Assembly: GCF_900215605.1 (NCBI RefSeq)
Contig: NZ_OBEL01000004.1
Location: 310,001 to 374,000 of the forward strand
DNA length: 64,000 bases
From: Cohaesibacter gelatinilyticus
GTDB lineage: Bacteria; Pseudomonadota; Alphaproteobacteria; Rhizobiales; Cohaesibacteraceae
Reading direction: 5' to 3'
Shown here: piece by piece, positions 42,957 to 51,887 of the stretch
Layout of the letters: each line of letters starts with the position of its first letter
How positions within the stretch are numbered: the first letter of the stretch is position 1
Notes under the pieces: model-generated
What the model was told of the DNA's origin: nothing
Databases searched by the model: none
The model's input: the letters and a program-made list of their open reading frames with translations, nothing else
Translations under genes and position numbers: made by a program

Positions 42957-43175
42957 TTAGAAAGTACGGTGTTCTGCGAGTGGCAGACCATTTTCTTCAA
43001 CTTCACGCGCATATGCATCAAGAGCGTCGCTGTTTTCTTCACGCCAGCGCCGGTTACGCTCCAGCTTTGCGGCTTCTGCAATGGCAGATTCCGCCAAACG
43101 GGACATATTGAGACCAAGCTCTCGTGCCTCATTGGCCACATCGCTGTCCAAAGTAAGATTCACTTTCGCGCGCAT
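42957..43175 (-). CDS. ccdA: CcdA antitoxin
   Basis: 72 residues. An N-terminal ribbon-helix-helix (VNLTLDSDVANEARELGLN) binds the operon's promoter, and the C-terminal segment with EENSDALDAYAREVEENGLP binds CcdB. Both match CcdA. It lies upstream of ccdB, as usual, and should autorepress with CcdB. An AT-rich region with 'TATAAGGAGTATATA' at 43204-43218 upstream is a possible operator. Confidence 0.9.
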   Translation of the reverse strand: MRAKVNLTLDSDVANEARELGLNMSRLAESAIAEAAKLERNRRWREENSDALDAYAREVEENGLPLAEHRTF

Positions 43176-43311
43176 TGCAATAAACTCTCAAAGGATTGGT
43201 ATGTATAAGGAGTATATATCATGCGCCTATAATAGGCAACATGGATATGTCTTTGTTGAATGCTAATCAGAACAGTGCGGAAGCATTTTCAGATGACTGT
43301 TGCGCACTGAC

Positions 43312-44253
43312 CTAACCTGTTGTTCCATCCATTGCTTTGATTTCTTCACACAACCAACCAATGAAATTCCAAGCTGCTTGAGTAGGCATTGCATTGTCCG
43401 GCAAAACGAACTGAAAGGCGCGCTGGCAGGCCAGGGTTGGTGCAAAGGGCTCAACCAAATCTCCCTTGGCCAGAGCATCAAAAACATAGAGATCGCGCAA
43501 GATAGCGAGGCCCCTCCCGGCAATGGCACTTTGCAGAATCATGTCAGCATTATTGAAGATCAGTTTTTGTGTCATGGAGCTAGTATAGTCTGGCCAAAAG
43601 CTGGTGAGGTATTTCTGCCAATGGAATGCTTCGTCTTCATGAATGAAATCGGCGTTCTCAAGTAGTGATAGATTTGCACTTCGTGGCGCAAGATCTGTTC
43701 CAGTTAGCTTCCTTAAATAGTATGGCGAACACACTACCCGCATTCGTTCATTGGGCTTTGGAAGCAGCAATGAGGGGGCGAGATCGTCATCAGGTTTGGG
43801 TAGAAGCCGTAAGGCGAGATCAATCTTTTCCTCGCTGAATTTCACGTAACGATTGGTTGCGCTGATGCGAATTGGAATATTGGGATGCGCCTCCTGGAAG
43901 CGTTCAAGTCTTGGAACCAGCATGATTGAAGCGAGAGAGGGGGCAATACTCACAGCCAGCGGCTTTTGCGCAGTCTGGCTGGCCAACATATAGGATAAAT
44001 TCTCTATGGACTGGTTGATACTGGAAACCTCTGACAGAATATCCTCGACCAGTTCGGTCTGTTCCAATCCTCGACCCTTTGAACGAAAGAGCTTGGTTTC
44101 CCACTTTTCCTCCAACTGTTTGATATGGTAGGAAATTGTTGGCTGAGAAACGTTCAGTTCTCGTGCGGCTGCCGAGATGGATTTATGCCGAACAACAGCA
44201 TCCAGGGCGCGTAATTCTTGTAAGGAAGGAACGAAGCGACGAGAGATAGACAT
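43312..44253 (-). CDS. LysR-family regulator divergent from the amino-acid importer
   Basis: 313 residues. HTH 'LRALDAVVRHKSISAAARELNVSQPTISYHIKQLE' region followed by an effector domain. It is divergent from the binding protein gene, 130 bases away, so it probably controls that transport and amidase operon. A dyad ATAG-N7-CTAT lies just before its own start. Confidence 0.87.
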   Translation of the reverse strand: MSISRRFVPSLQELRALDAVVRHKSISAAARELNVSQPTISYHIKQLEEKWETKLFRSKGRGLEQTELVEDILSEVSSINQSIENLSYMLASQTAQKPLAVSIAPSLASIMLVPRLERFQEAHPNIPIRISATNRYVKFSEEKIDLALRLLPKPDDDLAPSLLLPKPNERMRVVCSPYYLRKLTGTDLAPRSANLSLLENADFIHEDEAFHWQKYLTSFWPDYTSSMTQKLIFNNADMILQSAIAGRGLAILRDLYVFDALAKGDLVEPFAPTLACQRAFQFVLPDNAMPTQAAWNFIGWLCEEIKAMDGTTG

Positions 44254-44262
44254 GACCTATAT

Positions 44263-44277
44263 ATAGAGAATATCTAT
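44263..44277. promoter_or_regulatory. LysR-type dyad before the regulator gene
   Basis: ATAG-agaatat-CTAT is an inverted repeat with 15-bp overall length and T-N11-A, 10 bases upstream of the LysR start. Its size suits LysR autoregulation and divergent control. Confidence 0.4.
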
Positions 44278-44383
44278 GGAAGGCTCAATGCGTTCGATTT
44301 GTTATTTCTTCATTTTGCCGTCTATCATCTCGACAAACTGAAGCAAAAATATCGTCAGAATGACGGAATGGGAGTAATTTGAC

Positions 44384-45217
44384 ATGAAAACAACCAAGGC
44401 AATTTTGCTCGGCGCTCTGCTGAGTGCTGCTGCATCACTCTGTGCAGCGAGTGTGCAAGCCGGCGAAGCCCTCGATGCCATCATGAAGGATAAGATGCTG
44501 GTTGTTGGCTCCAACTCCGATTATCGCCCCAATGCCTTCATGGGAGATGACAATCAACTGCAAGGCTTTGATATTGATGTTTCCAAGGAAGTGGCCAAAC
44601 GTCTTGGCGTTGACGTGAAATTCGTCACACCGGGTTGGGAAGTGATGACTGCTGGTCGTTGGTCTGGCCGTTGGCACATGGTGGTTGGGTCCATGACACC
44701 GACCAAAGCGCGTGCTGAAGTGCTCGACTTCCCTGCAGTTTATTATTACACACCAGCGGCATTTGCGGTTCACAAAAATTCCAAAGCGACCAACCTGGAA
44801 GAGTTGAATGGCAAGACCATCGGTGTTGTTGGATCTTCTACCTATCACAAATATCTGCAGCACAATCTCGAGATCAATGCGGTTGGCGTGCCGGAATTTG
44901 AGTACAAGGTAAAGCCGGGTGAAATCAAACTCTATGGCGATATCAATGAATTCGACGAACTGGCATTGGGCGATGGTGTCCGTCTGGACGCGTTAGTTCA
45001 ATCAGTGACCGTTATTCAGGAAGCCATCAAGAAAGGTTTGCCAATCAAACAACTTGGTGATCCGATATTCTATGAACCACTTGCCATCGCTATCGATAAG
45101 GGAGACAAGGAATTCGCCGACAAACTGGCTTCGATCGTCGAAGATATGAAGAAAGATGGCACACTGGCCAAGCTATCCGTTAAATGGCACGGCGCTGATC
45201 TTGTAACCACCAAATAA
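44384..45217 (+). CDS. Polar amino-acid ABC transporter substrate-binding protein
   Basis: 277 residues with a signal peptide ending SVQA before GEALDAIMK. It is a family-3 bacterial extracellular solute-binding protein (LQGFDIDVSKEVAKRLGV, 'MVVGSMTPTKARAEVLDFPAVYYYTPAAF' region). The ligand is probably an amino acid or gamma-glutamyl-type compound. It is in operon with a permease (10-base gap) and an amidotransferase. Confidence 0.88.
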   Translation: MKTTKAILLGALLSAAASLCAASVQAGEALDAIMKDKMLVVGSNSDYRPNAFMGDDNQLQGFDIDVSKEVAKRLGVDVKFVTPGWEVMTAGRWSGRWHMVVGSMTPTKARAEVLDFPAVYYYTPAAFAVHKNSKATNLEELNGKTIGVVGSSTYHKYLQHNLEINAVGVPEFEYKVKPGEIKLYGDINEFDELALGDGVRLDALVQSVTVIQEAIKKGLPIKQLGDPIFYEPLAIAIDKGDKEFADKLASIVEDMKKDGTLAKLSVKWHGADLVTTK

Positions 45218-45227
45218 GACAAGAACC

Positions 45228-46202
45228 ATGATTACCTTAACCAATGGCACTCTTTGGTCTGGCCCCACTCGGCTAAGAGCTTGTCTTGTGATGGGAGGGC
45301 TAGTGTTCGCACTGGCTCTCCTTACTTCCGCCAATGAAGGGCTGGTCGGCTCTTTCCTGCGTCCAGCCATGAGCGAAGAAAGCCTTGCTGGATGGTGGGG
45401 GCGTCTATCGACCTCACTTGTGCTGGCCGGCTTCACCTTGGGCCTTGGTTATGGACTACTAAGCCTGTCGCGCAAGGCACAACTGGTTATTGTGTGGATT
45501 CTCTTGGCCATGGGGGCCCTTGGCTTCTTCCTGTCGTTTAATCTCAGCTTCGAGTTTATCGGTAGGAAGTTACCCTTTCTCATCACGACCGGGGCGTTTA
45601 CGACCCTCTATGTGTCGGCCATATCCATCACGTTGGCTTTCATCCTGGCATTGCTTGGCGCATCAGCCAAAATGTCTGGAATTGGTGTAGTCGAGGGAAT
45701 TGGAGCGTTCTATACCTCTTATTTCCGTGGTGTCCCTTTGCTGGTGCAATTGTTCCTGATTTATTTGGGGCTGCCACAAGTCGGGATCATCGTCCCTCCG
45801 GTACCTGCCGCCATAGCAGCCTTGGCGCTGGTCTATGGGGCCTATATGACCGAGATTTTCCGATCTGGCATTCAGTCCATCTCGGTAGGGCAATGGGAAG
45901 CGGCTGATGCACTCGGTCTGCAACGAATGTTGACCTTTAGAAAGGTTATCTTGCCACAGGCGATGCGGATCATTGTTCCACCGACTGGCAATCAGTTCAT
46001 TGCAATGTTGAAGGACTCCTCGCTTGTTTCCGTGGTGGGCGTCTGGGACATCATGTTCATTGCAAGAACACAGGGCAGAGCTGACTTCAAGATTCTGGAA
46101 ATGTTGATTACGGCATCAGTCATCTATTGGATGCTGTCGGTCTTGCTTGAATTCGCGCAACAGCGGATTGAGGCCCATTATTCCAAGGCCCATCAGCGCT
46201 AG
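45228..46202 (+). CDS. Polar amino-acid ABC transporter permease (HisM/GlnP type)
   Basis: 324 residues, longer than the usual 220-240 because of about 100 N-terminal residues with three hydrophobic segments. The core transport domain starts near 'GAFTTLYVSAISITLAFILALLG'. EAA loop 'QWEAADALGLQRMLTFRKVILPQAMR' region is intact. The N-terminal extension is typical of permeases that act alone as homodimers in this family. No ATPase gene is adjacent, so the ATP-binding partner must be elsewhere. Confidence 0.88.
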   Translation: MITLTNGTLWSGPTRLRACLVMGGLVFALALLTSANEGLVGSFLRPAMSEESLAGWWGRLSTSLVLAGFTLGLGYGLLSLSRKAQLVIVWILLAMGALGFFLSFNLSFEFIGRKLPFLITTGAFTTLYVSAISITLAFILALLGASAKMSGIGVVEGIGAFYTSYFRGVPLLVQLFLIYLGLPQVGIIVPPVPAAIAALALVYGAYMTEIFRSGIQSISVGQWEAADALGLQRMLTFRKVILPQAMRIIVPPTGNQFIAMLKDSSLVSVVGVWDIMFIARTQGRADFKILEMLITASVIYWMLSVLLEFAQQRIEAHYSKAHQR

Positions 46203-46226
46203 GTTTCACAAGATTTCTTCACTTGA

Positions 46227-46247
46227 CAGCAGCGCTATGCGCTGCTG
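46227..46247. repeat. Perfect 9-bp hairpin between permease and amidotransferase genes
   Basis: CAGCAGCGC (46227-46235), TAT, GCGCTGCTG (46239-46247). No T-run follows, so it may be an RNA-stability element rather than a terminator. Confidence 0.5.
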
Positions 46248-46298
46248 ACGGCACCGCTTTGCCGAAAGAAAGACCGATCGTCAGCAAAGGACATAAAA

Positions 46299-47075
46299 AT
46301 GGGTGGTTCTGCTCCAATCGTTGGCATTCTTGCGACTTCTACCAGTGATGCTGGACTGGATGCGCAAATTATTGATGACAAATATCTTCTGGCTGCAATG
46401 GAAGTGATCGATGCAGTTCCCCTCATCCTGCCAACCTTGTTTGGCAAGAAGGAGTTTGAACGGATTTTGCCAATGCTGGATGGCGTGATCCTGACTGGTG
46501 ATGCCTCCAATCTTCAACCCTCCTTATATGGTGCTGGTGGGGATGAGAAAAGCCATGGGCCGTTTGATACAAAGCGCGATTCTTCAGCTTTTGAGCTTAT
46601 TCAGTTGGCCTTCGATCGAGATGTTCCATTGCTTGGTATCTGTCGTGGCATGCAAGAGATGAATGTCGTGTTGGGCGGCACCATGCGCAATGATGTCAAT
46701 GAAAACAAAGCCTTCGACCGTCATCATCCAACGGACTATAGCCAACCGCCTAACCAACGCTATGGCGCTGCGCATGAGTTGAAATTGGAAGCGTATGGTT
46801 TGCTCGCTGAAATCCTCGGTCCGGGTTCTCATTCCGTCAACTCCCTGCACGAGCAAGCCGTTGAGACTCTGGCACCAGCGTTGATGTTGGATGCAATATC
46901 CGAAGATGGATTGATCGAAGCTTTTCATCATCCGGACAAACGCTTCTTCTTGGGCCTGCAATGGCACGCAGAATTTGCCGCAAAAGACAATGAGATCTCT
47001 AGCGCTATTTTTACAGCGTTTTCTAAGGCTATGGCGTCAAAGAACCAATCCCTGACTGCTCTGGCCAAGGGCTGA
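46299..47075 (+). CDS. Class I glutamine amidotransferase-like gamma-glutamyl hydrolase (peptidase C26)
   Basis: 258 residues. Nucleophile Cys in LLGICRGMQEMNVVLGG and catalytic His in LQWHAEF define the PuuD/C26 group, which hydrolyses gamma-glutamyl amides such as gamma-glutamyl-GABA. RBS AAAGGA lies before the ATG. It probably acts on the solute imported by the preceding transporter. Its 3' end overlaps the convergent LysR gene by 39 bases. Confidence 0.87.
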   Translation: MGGSAPIVGILATSTSDAGLDAQIIDDKYLLAAMEVIDAVPLILPTLFGKKEFERILPMLDGVILTGDASNLQPSLYGAGGDEKSHGPFDTKRDSSAFELIQLAFDRDVPLLGICRGMQEMNVVLGGTMRNDVNENKAFDRHHPTDYSQPPNQRYGAAHELKLEAYGLLAEILGPGSHSVNSLHEQAVETLAPALMLDAISEDGLIEAFHHPDKRFFLGLQWHAEFAAKDNEISSAIFTAFSKAMASKNQSLTALAKG

Positions 47076-47921
47076 GAGCAGCCGTGGCATGGGATCACGG
47101 TTTTGCATGACAAGGCCAACCATATGTTCCACTTCCGGCTCAACCAACGGAATGGCGCATAGGCCTTCCATTTCGCTGAGATGAATTTTGCAATTCTCCG
47201 GCAGAACAGCGGCATAGTGACCAGTCTGGATGAAGGCGTAGAGATTGTTGATGCTATTGCTTTCGACATCTGCATGAGGAAAGCAATCAACCTGTTTGAA
47301 GGCAGCATCGACAATCTGGCGGAACTGCATGTCCGGGGTTAAGCAACAAAGGCTTTGTTCTGCAGCTTCTTTCCAACTCAAGGCTTCCCTGCTCGAAAGC
47401 TCATGATCGCGATGAATGAACAGGCAATAGCGTTCGGTATAAAGTGGCCAGGTGCGTGTATTGTCCAGCTTTTCATTGCCAAGGTAGGAAATCCCGGCAT
47501 CGATTGAGCCATCTTCAAGTTGGCGCTGGATATCCTTGGAACTACGGGACAAGATTGTGAATTGAACCGCCGGATAGCTGTTGCGCATGGCTTGCACCAC
47601 CTTGGGGACCATGGGGAGAGCGGAAGGAATTGCCCCCACAGTTATGCGCCCGCGCAGATCACCAGTCAGGCCTGCCAATTCATCCCGCAAGCCGTCACAA
47701 TCTTCAACAATGCGCTTGGCCCAAGCCAAAACCCGCTCGCCATCATCCGTAAGACCAAGATAGCGCTGTCCTCGGCGCACAATGGAGACGCCTAGCTCCT
47801 GCTCCAGCTGGCGAATACGGCCAGAGAGAGTTGGCTGGGTGACATTGCACACTTGCGCCGCCCGGGTGAAGTGCTTCTCCCGAGCCAATGCAATCAAATA
47901 TTGAAGCTGACGGATATCCAT
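47037..47921 (-). CDS. LysR-family regulator of formate dehydrogenase genes
   Basis: 294 residues with LysR HTH 'MDIRQLQYLIALAREKHFTRAAQVCNVTQPTLSGRIRQLE'. It lies 46 bases after fdsD on the same strand, where many alphaproteobacterial fds clusters carry a LysR gene (FdsR-like). Control of the fds operon is likely but inferred. Its end overlaps the convergent amidotransferase gene by 39 bases. Confidence 0.85.
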   Translation of the reverse strand: MDIRQLQYLIALAREKHFTRAAQVCNVTQPTLSGRIRQLEQELGVSIVRRGQRYLGLTDDGERVLAWAKRIVEDCDGLRDELAGLTGDLRGRITVGAIPSALPMVPKVVQAMRNSYPAVQFTILSRSSKDIQRQLEDGSIDAGISYLGNEKLDNTRTWPLYTERYCLFIHRDHELSSREALSWKEAAEQSLCCLTPDMQFRQIVDAAFKQVDCFPHADVESNSINNLYAFIQTGHYAAVLPENCKIHLSEMEGLCAIPLVEPEVEHMVGLVMQNRDPMPRLLSALGQSSQGLVL

Positions 47922-47967
47922 AGTTGGTCATAACATGGTCAGGCATTGGCCTGACAGAGGTGATCTT

Positions 47968-48177
47968 CTAATCAAGGCACTTTTTCAGACCGTCGATGGC
48001 GAGTGGCTTCAACTTATCCCCTTGCTCGTCGATAAGTGTTGAGATCTGCCCCTTCATGCGCGGATCCCAGAAATCACGAACATGGGTAGCGACGCCGTCT
48101 ACAGCTCGGGCTTGCGGATAGGATTGAAAGAAATCCGCGATCTGATTGGCCATTCTGATCAGCTCATCCTGATTCAT
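47968..48177 (-). CDS. fdsD: Formate dehydrogenase subunit delta FdsD
   Basis: 69 residues. It has the family signature MANQIADFFQSYP, near 9-21, and FWDPRMKGQI near 35-44. FdsD proteins are needed for maturation or activity of the molybdenum formate dehydrogenase. It is the last structural gene of the cluster, 15 bases after fdhD. Confidence 0.9.
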   Translation of the reverse strand: MNQDELIRMANQIADFFQSYPQARAVDGVATHVRDFWDPRMKGQISTLIDEQGDKLKPLAIDGLKKCLD

Positions 48178-48192
48178 TATGATGTCTCCACC

Positions 48193-49044
48193 TTATTCAT
48201 TGCCTTTTTCGGGCATATCTTTGGGATCAAAGCACATCAGCTCGTCCCGATTTCTGATGACTATGTGCATGTTTGCTGTCTTGGCAAGTTTCAGGGCCAA
48301 AACGCTAGGGGCAGACGCTGCTGCAACCAGTGGAACACCAAGAACAGCAGCCTTCTGAACCATCTCGAAGCTCAAGCGGCTGGATAACAGCAAAAAGCAG
48401 CGACTTGGCTCATAGCCTTGCTTGATGGCGGCACCAGCCAACTTGTCGACGGCATTATGACGGCCGATATCTTCTCGCAGCAGCAAGATATTGCCTTGCC
48501 GATCACAAAGAGCTGCTGCGTGGGTCGTGTGATTTTCCTGCCGCATGATCTGCTTGGCACCAAAAGCGGCAAAGGCTTTGCGCACCGCATCCAGTTGTGG
48601 TTGAACACCAAATACCCGAGGTGGTGCGGTGACGCTGGCCGATAAGCTTTGAGCCCCGCATAGCCCGCAGGAAGAGCGGCCTGCCAATGCGCGGCGGCGA
48701 GCAAAACTATCACTTTTCCCCTCACCTTCGATGGTGAGGTTCAGCAGATAGCCATCCGCAACCGGTGTCAGGGCCATGCGTTTGATCTCATCCGGGGATG
48801 AGACCAATCCTTCGGATAAGGCAAAACCGAGAGCGAAATCTTCCAGATCTGAAGGTGTGAGCATCATGACTGCAAAATCTTCGCCATTGACGAGAATGCC
48901 AACTGGCATTTCCTCGGCGATGATCCAGCTGTCATCGATGCTCCCCTCAAGACCGACGCGCTTGCCTGGCATCAGGCGAGACGCGGCGACCTCTTCCATC
49001 TGGTTCAACTCGCTGATTTTGACCTTATTCTGCGGCATCAACAC
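48193..49044 (-). CDS. fdhD: FdhD (FdsC) sulfurtransferase for formate dehydrogenase
   Basis: 283 residues if started at GTG 49044; an ATG two codons in (49038) is equally plausible. FdhD signatures are present: DFALGFALSEGLV, the cysteine motif SSCGLCGA in GRSSCGLCGAQSL, and REDIGRHNAVDKL. It delivers sulfur to the bis-MGD molybdenum cofactor. Its start lies inside the end of fdsA (20-base overlap), so translation is coupled. Confidence 0.93.
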   Translation of the reverse strand: MLMPQNKVKISELNQMEEVAASRLMPGKRVGLEGSIDDSWIIAEEMPVGILVNGEDFAVMMLTPSDLEDFALGFALSEGLVSSPDEIKRMALTPVADGYLLNLTIEGEGKSDSFARRRALAGRSSCGLCGAQSLSASVTAPPRVFGVQPQLDAVRKAFAAFGAKQIMRQENHTTHAAALCDRQGNILLLREDIGRHNAVDKLAGAAIKQGYEPSRCFLLLSSRLSFEMVQKAAVLGVPLVAAASAPSVLALKLAKTANMHIVIRNRDELMCFDPKDMPEKGNE

Positions 49045-51877
49045 GGATCCGGTAGTGGGTTTGCGCCTTGTCCTTATGTTCTTCCTGCCAATCAGATGGT
49101 CGGTTGGAGCGATGGACCTGAACGGCAGTCACCTTATATTCCGGGCAATTGGTAGCCCAATCAGAATTGTCAGTGGTGATGACATTCGCCCCGGATAGAG
49201 GATGGTGGAATGTGGTATAGACCACACCAACCGGCATCCGGTCTGTGAGCTCCGCCCTAAGCGTCGTGGAGCCCATACGGCTTGCGATGGAAACCTGATC
49301 ACCATCAGCGATGCCGCGATCCTCTGCATCATGCGGATGGATTTCAAGGATATCCTCTTCATGCCAACGGCTGTTTTCCGTACGGCGGGTCTGCGCCCCC
49401 ACATTGTACTGGCTAAGGATACGACCGGTGGTAAGCAGCAATGGATAGAAGCGGTTGCTGCGCTCAGATGTCGGTACATAATCGGTGATCATGAACTGCC
49501 CTTTGCCACCAGCAAAGCCATTCACATGCATGATAGGCGAGCCATCTGGATTGGCATCATTGACCGGCCATTGCAGGCTTTCACCGTTATCCAAACGCTG
49601 ATGAGAAACACCCGCAAAGGACGGAGTAAGACGTGCAATTTCATCCATGATCTCAGCGGCATTGTTATAGCTCATGTCATAGCCCATGGCCTTGGCCAAT
49701 CGGCAAACAGCTTCCCATTCTGAGAGTTCCGACTGCTCTTTCATCACTGGACGCACGCGGTTGATACGACGCTCCGCATTGGTGAAAGTGCCGTCTTTCT
49801 CAAGGAAGGAGGTTCCTGGCAGGAAGACATGAGCAAAAGCTGCAGTCTCATTAAGGAAGAGGTCCTGCACAATAAGAATGTCCAAAGCTTTCAGTGCTTC
49901 TTCCACGTGAGAAGTATTCGGATCAGATTGGGCGATGTCCTCACCTTGCACGAACATACCCTTATAGCTGCCATCAATGGCAGCAGCGAACATGTTCGGG
50001 ATACGAAGGCCAGGTTCTGCGAGCAACTCGACGCCCCAGTCAGCCTCGAACAGAGCACGAGTTGCATCGTCAGCTACGTGGCGATAGCCAGGCAGCTCAT
50101 GCGGAAAGGAGCCCATGTCGCAGGAGCCTTGCACGTTATTCTGACCACGCAGGGGGTTGATACCCACGCCCTCACGACCAAAATTGCCGGTTGCCATGGC
50201 GAGATTGGCCATAGCCATGACCATGGTGGAGCCTTGAGAATGCTCGGTCACACCAAGGCCGTAATAGATGGCGCCATTGCCACCAGTCGCATATAGGCGA
50301 GCAGCTTGACGGAGCTCTTGCGGATCAACACCGATGATTTCAGCGAGGCTTTCAGGACTGTTGCGCTCCTCAGAGGCGAATGCGCGCCAGCGTTCAAATT
50401 CAACTGGATCGCAACGTTCAGTCACAAAGTCTTCGTCGACGAGACCTTCGGTGACAACAACGTGGGCTAGGGCATTCATCACTGCCACATTGGTGCCAGG
50501 GCGGAGTTGGATATGATGATCTGCACGGATATGCGCGGATTTTACCAGATCGATGCGGCGTGGATCCACCACGATTGACTTGGCCCCTGCCCGCAGACGT
50601 TTCTTCATGCGGCTTCCAAATACCGGATGTGCATCGGTCGGGTTTGCTCCGATCAGGAGGATGACATCTGATTTATCAACGGAGGCAAAGGTTTGGGTGC
50701 CTGCGGAAGTACCAAGGGTGGTTTTCAGACCATAACCGGTCGGAGAGTGACAGACGCGGGCGCAGGTATCGACATTGTTCGTGCCAAAGGCTGCGCGGAT
50801 CATCTTCTGGACCACATAGACTTCTTCATTGGTACAGCGTGAAGAGGTGATGCCGCCGATGGAGCCTTTGCCATGCTTTGCTTGTGTTGCTTTCAGGCGG
50901 TCTGCCGCAAATGCAATGGCTTCATTCCAACTCACCTTGCGCCATGGATCGGTATAGCTCTCACGGATCATAGGCTCAGTCTGACGATCCTTATGGGTAG
51001 CATAGCCAAAGGCAAAGCGGCCTTTGACACAGGAATGGCCTTCATTGGCCTTGCCATCCTTGTAAGGAACCATGCGGATCAGCTCGTCGCCTTGCATCTC
51101 TGCCTTGAAGGAACAGCCAACACCACAATAGGCGCATGTAGTAACAACGCTGCGGGATGGGGTGCCATGATCAGCTACAGCTTTCTCAACCAATGTTGCA
51201 GTCGGGCAGGCCTGAACACAAGCGCCACAAGAGACACAATCGGAAGAGAAGAAATCATCCATGCCAACGCCGGCAGAGACTTTACTATCGAAGCCACGGC
51301 CTTCGATGGTCAGAGCAAAGGTGCCTTGGGTCTCTTCACAAGCGCGTACGCAGCGGGAGCAAACGATACATTTGGAAGCGTCGAACTGGAAATAAGGGTT
51401 GGAGCCATCAATCGGCGCTTTGACTTCCTCTTCGAAATGGTTCTCACCTTTCATGCCATAACGCACTTCACGCAAGCCAACGGTGCCTGCGGTGTCTTGA
51501 AGTTCACAATCGCCATTGGTTGGACAGGTCAGGCAATCCAGAGGATGATCGGAGATATAAAGCTCCATAACGCCTTTGCGCAAACGCTCCAACCGGTTGT
51601 TCTGGGTCGTAACCTTCATGCCATCGCGCACAGGCGTCGTGCAAGAGGATGGTGTGCCACGCACGCCTTCAATCTCGACAAGACACATGCGGCAGGAACC
51701 CCATGCTTCCAGACTGTCGGTTGCACAAAGTTTTGGGATCGGACGTTCCACCTTGCTGGCGGCATGCATCACCGAACTACCTTCCGGCACGGTCACTTCG
51801 ACATCATCAATCCAGAGGGTTATCGGTTTGCCAGCACCTTCGGGGGTGCCATGATCGGTCTCTTTAATCAAGCTCAT
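49025..51877 (-). CDS. fdsA: NAD-dependent formate dehydrogenase alpha subunit FdsA
   Basis: 950 residues. A NuoG-like N-terminus has [2Fe-2S] ligands (KLCATDSLEAWGSCRMC) and further clusters (CLTCPTNGDC, CIVCSRCVRAC, CVSCGACVQAC). The bis-MGD molybdopterin domain begins TCAYCGVGCSFKAE, and the metal ligand is a Cys in DTCARVCHSPTGYG, not selenocysteine. It oxidises formate to CO2 and passes electrons to FdsBG. It is 10 bases after fdsB. Confidence 0.96.
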   Translation of the reverse strand: MSLIKETDHGTPEGAGKPITLWIDDVEVTVPEGSSVMHAASKVERPIPKLCATDSLEAWGSCRMCLVEIEGVRGTPSSCTTPVRDGMKVTTQNNRLERLRKGVMELYISDHPLDCLTCPTNGDCELQDTAGTVGLREVRYGMKGENHFEEEVKAPIDGSNPYFQFDASKCIVCSRCVRACEETQGTFALTIEGRGFDSKVSAGVGMDDFFSSDCVSCGACVQACPTATLVEKAVADHGTPSRSVVTTCAYCGVGCSFKAEMQGDELIRMVPYKDGKANEGHSCVKGRFAFGYATHKDRQTEPMIRESYTDPWRKVSWNEAIAFAADRLKATQAKHGKGSIGGITSSRCTNEEVYVVQKMIRAAFGTNNVDTCARVCHSPTGYGLKTTLGTSAGTQTFASVDKSDVILLIGANPTDAHPVFGSRMKKRLRAGAKSIVVDPRRIDLVKSAHIRADHHIQLRPGTNVAVMNALAHVVVTEGLVDEDFVTERCDPVEFERWRAFASEERNSPESLAEIIGVDPQELRQAARLYATGGNGAIYYGLGVTEHSQGSTMVMAMANLAMATGNFGREGVGINPLRGQNNVQGSCDMGSFPHELPGYRHVADDATRALFEADWGVELLAEPGLRIPNMFAAAIDGSYKGMFVQGEDIAQSDPNTSHVEEALKALDILIVQDLFLNETAAFAHVFLPGTSFLEKDGTFTNAERRINRVRPVMKEQSELSEWEAVCRLAKAMGYDMSYNNAAEIMDEIARLTPSFAGVSHQRLDNGESLQWPVNDANPDGSPIMHVNGFAGGKGQFMITDYVPTSERSNRFYPLLLTTGRILSQYNVGAQTRRTENSRWHEEDILEIHPHDAEDRGIADGDQVSIASRMGSTTLRAELTDRMPVGVVYTTFHHPLSGANVITTDNSDWATNCPEYKVTAVQVHRSNRPSDWQEEHKDKAQTHYRIRVDAAE

Positions 51878-51887
51878 GACGTCTCTC

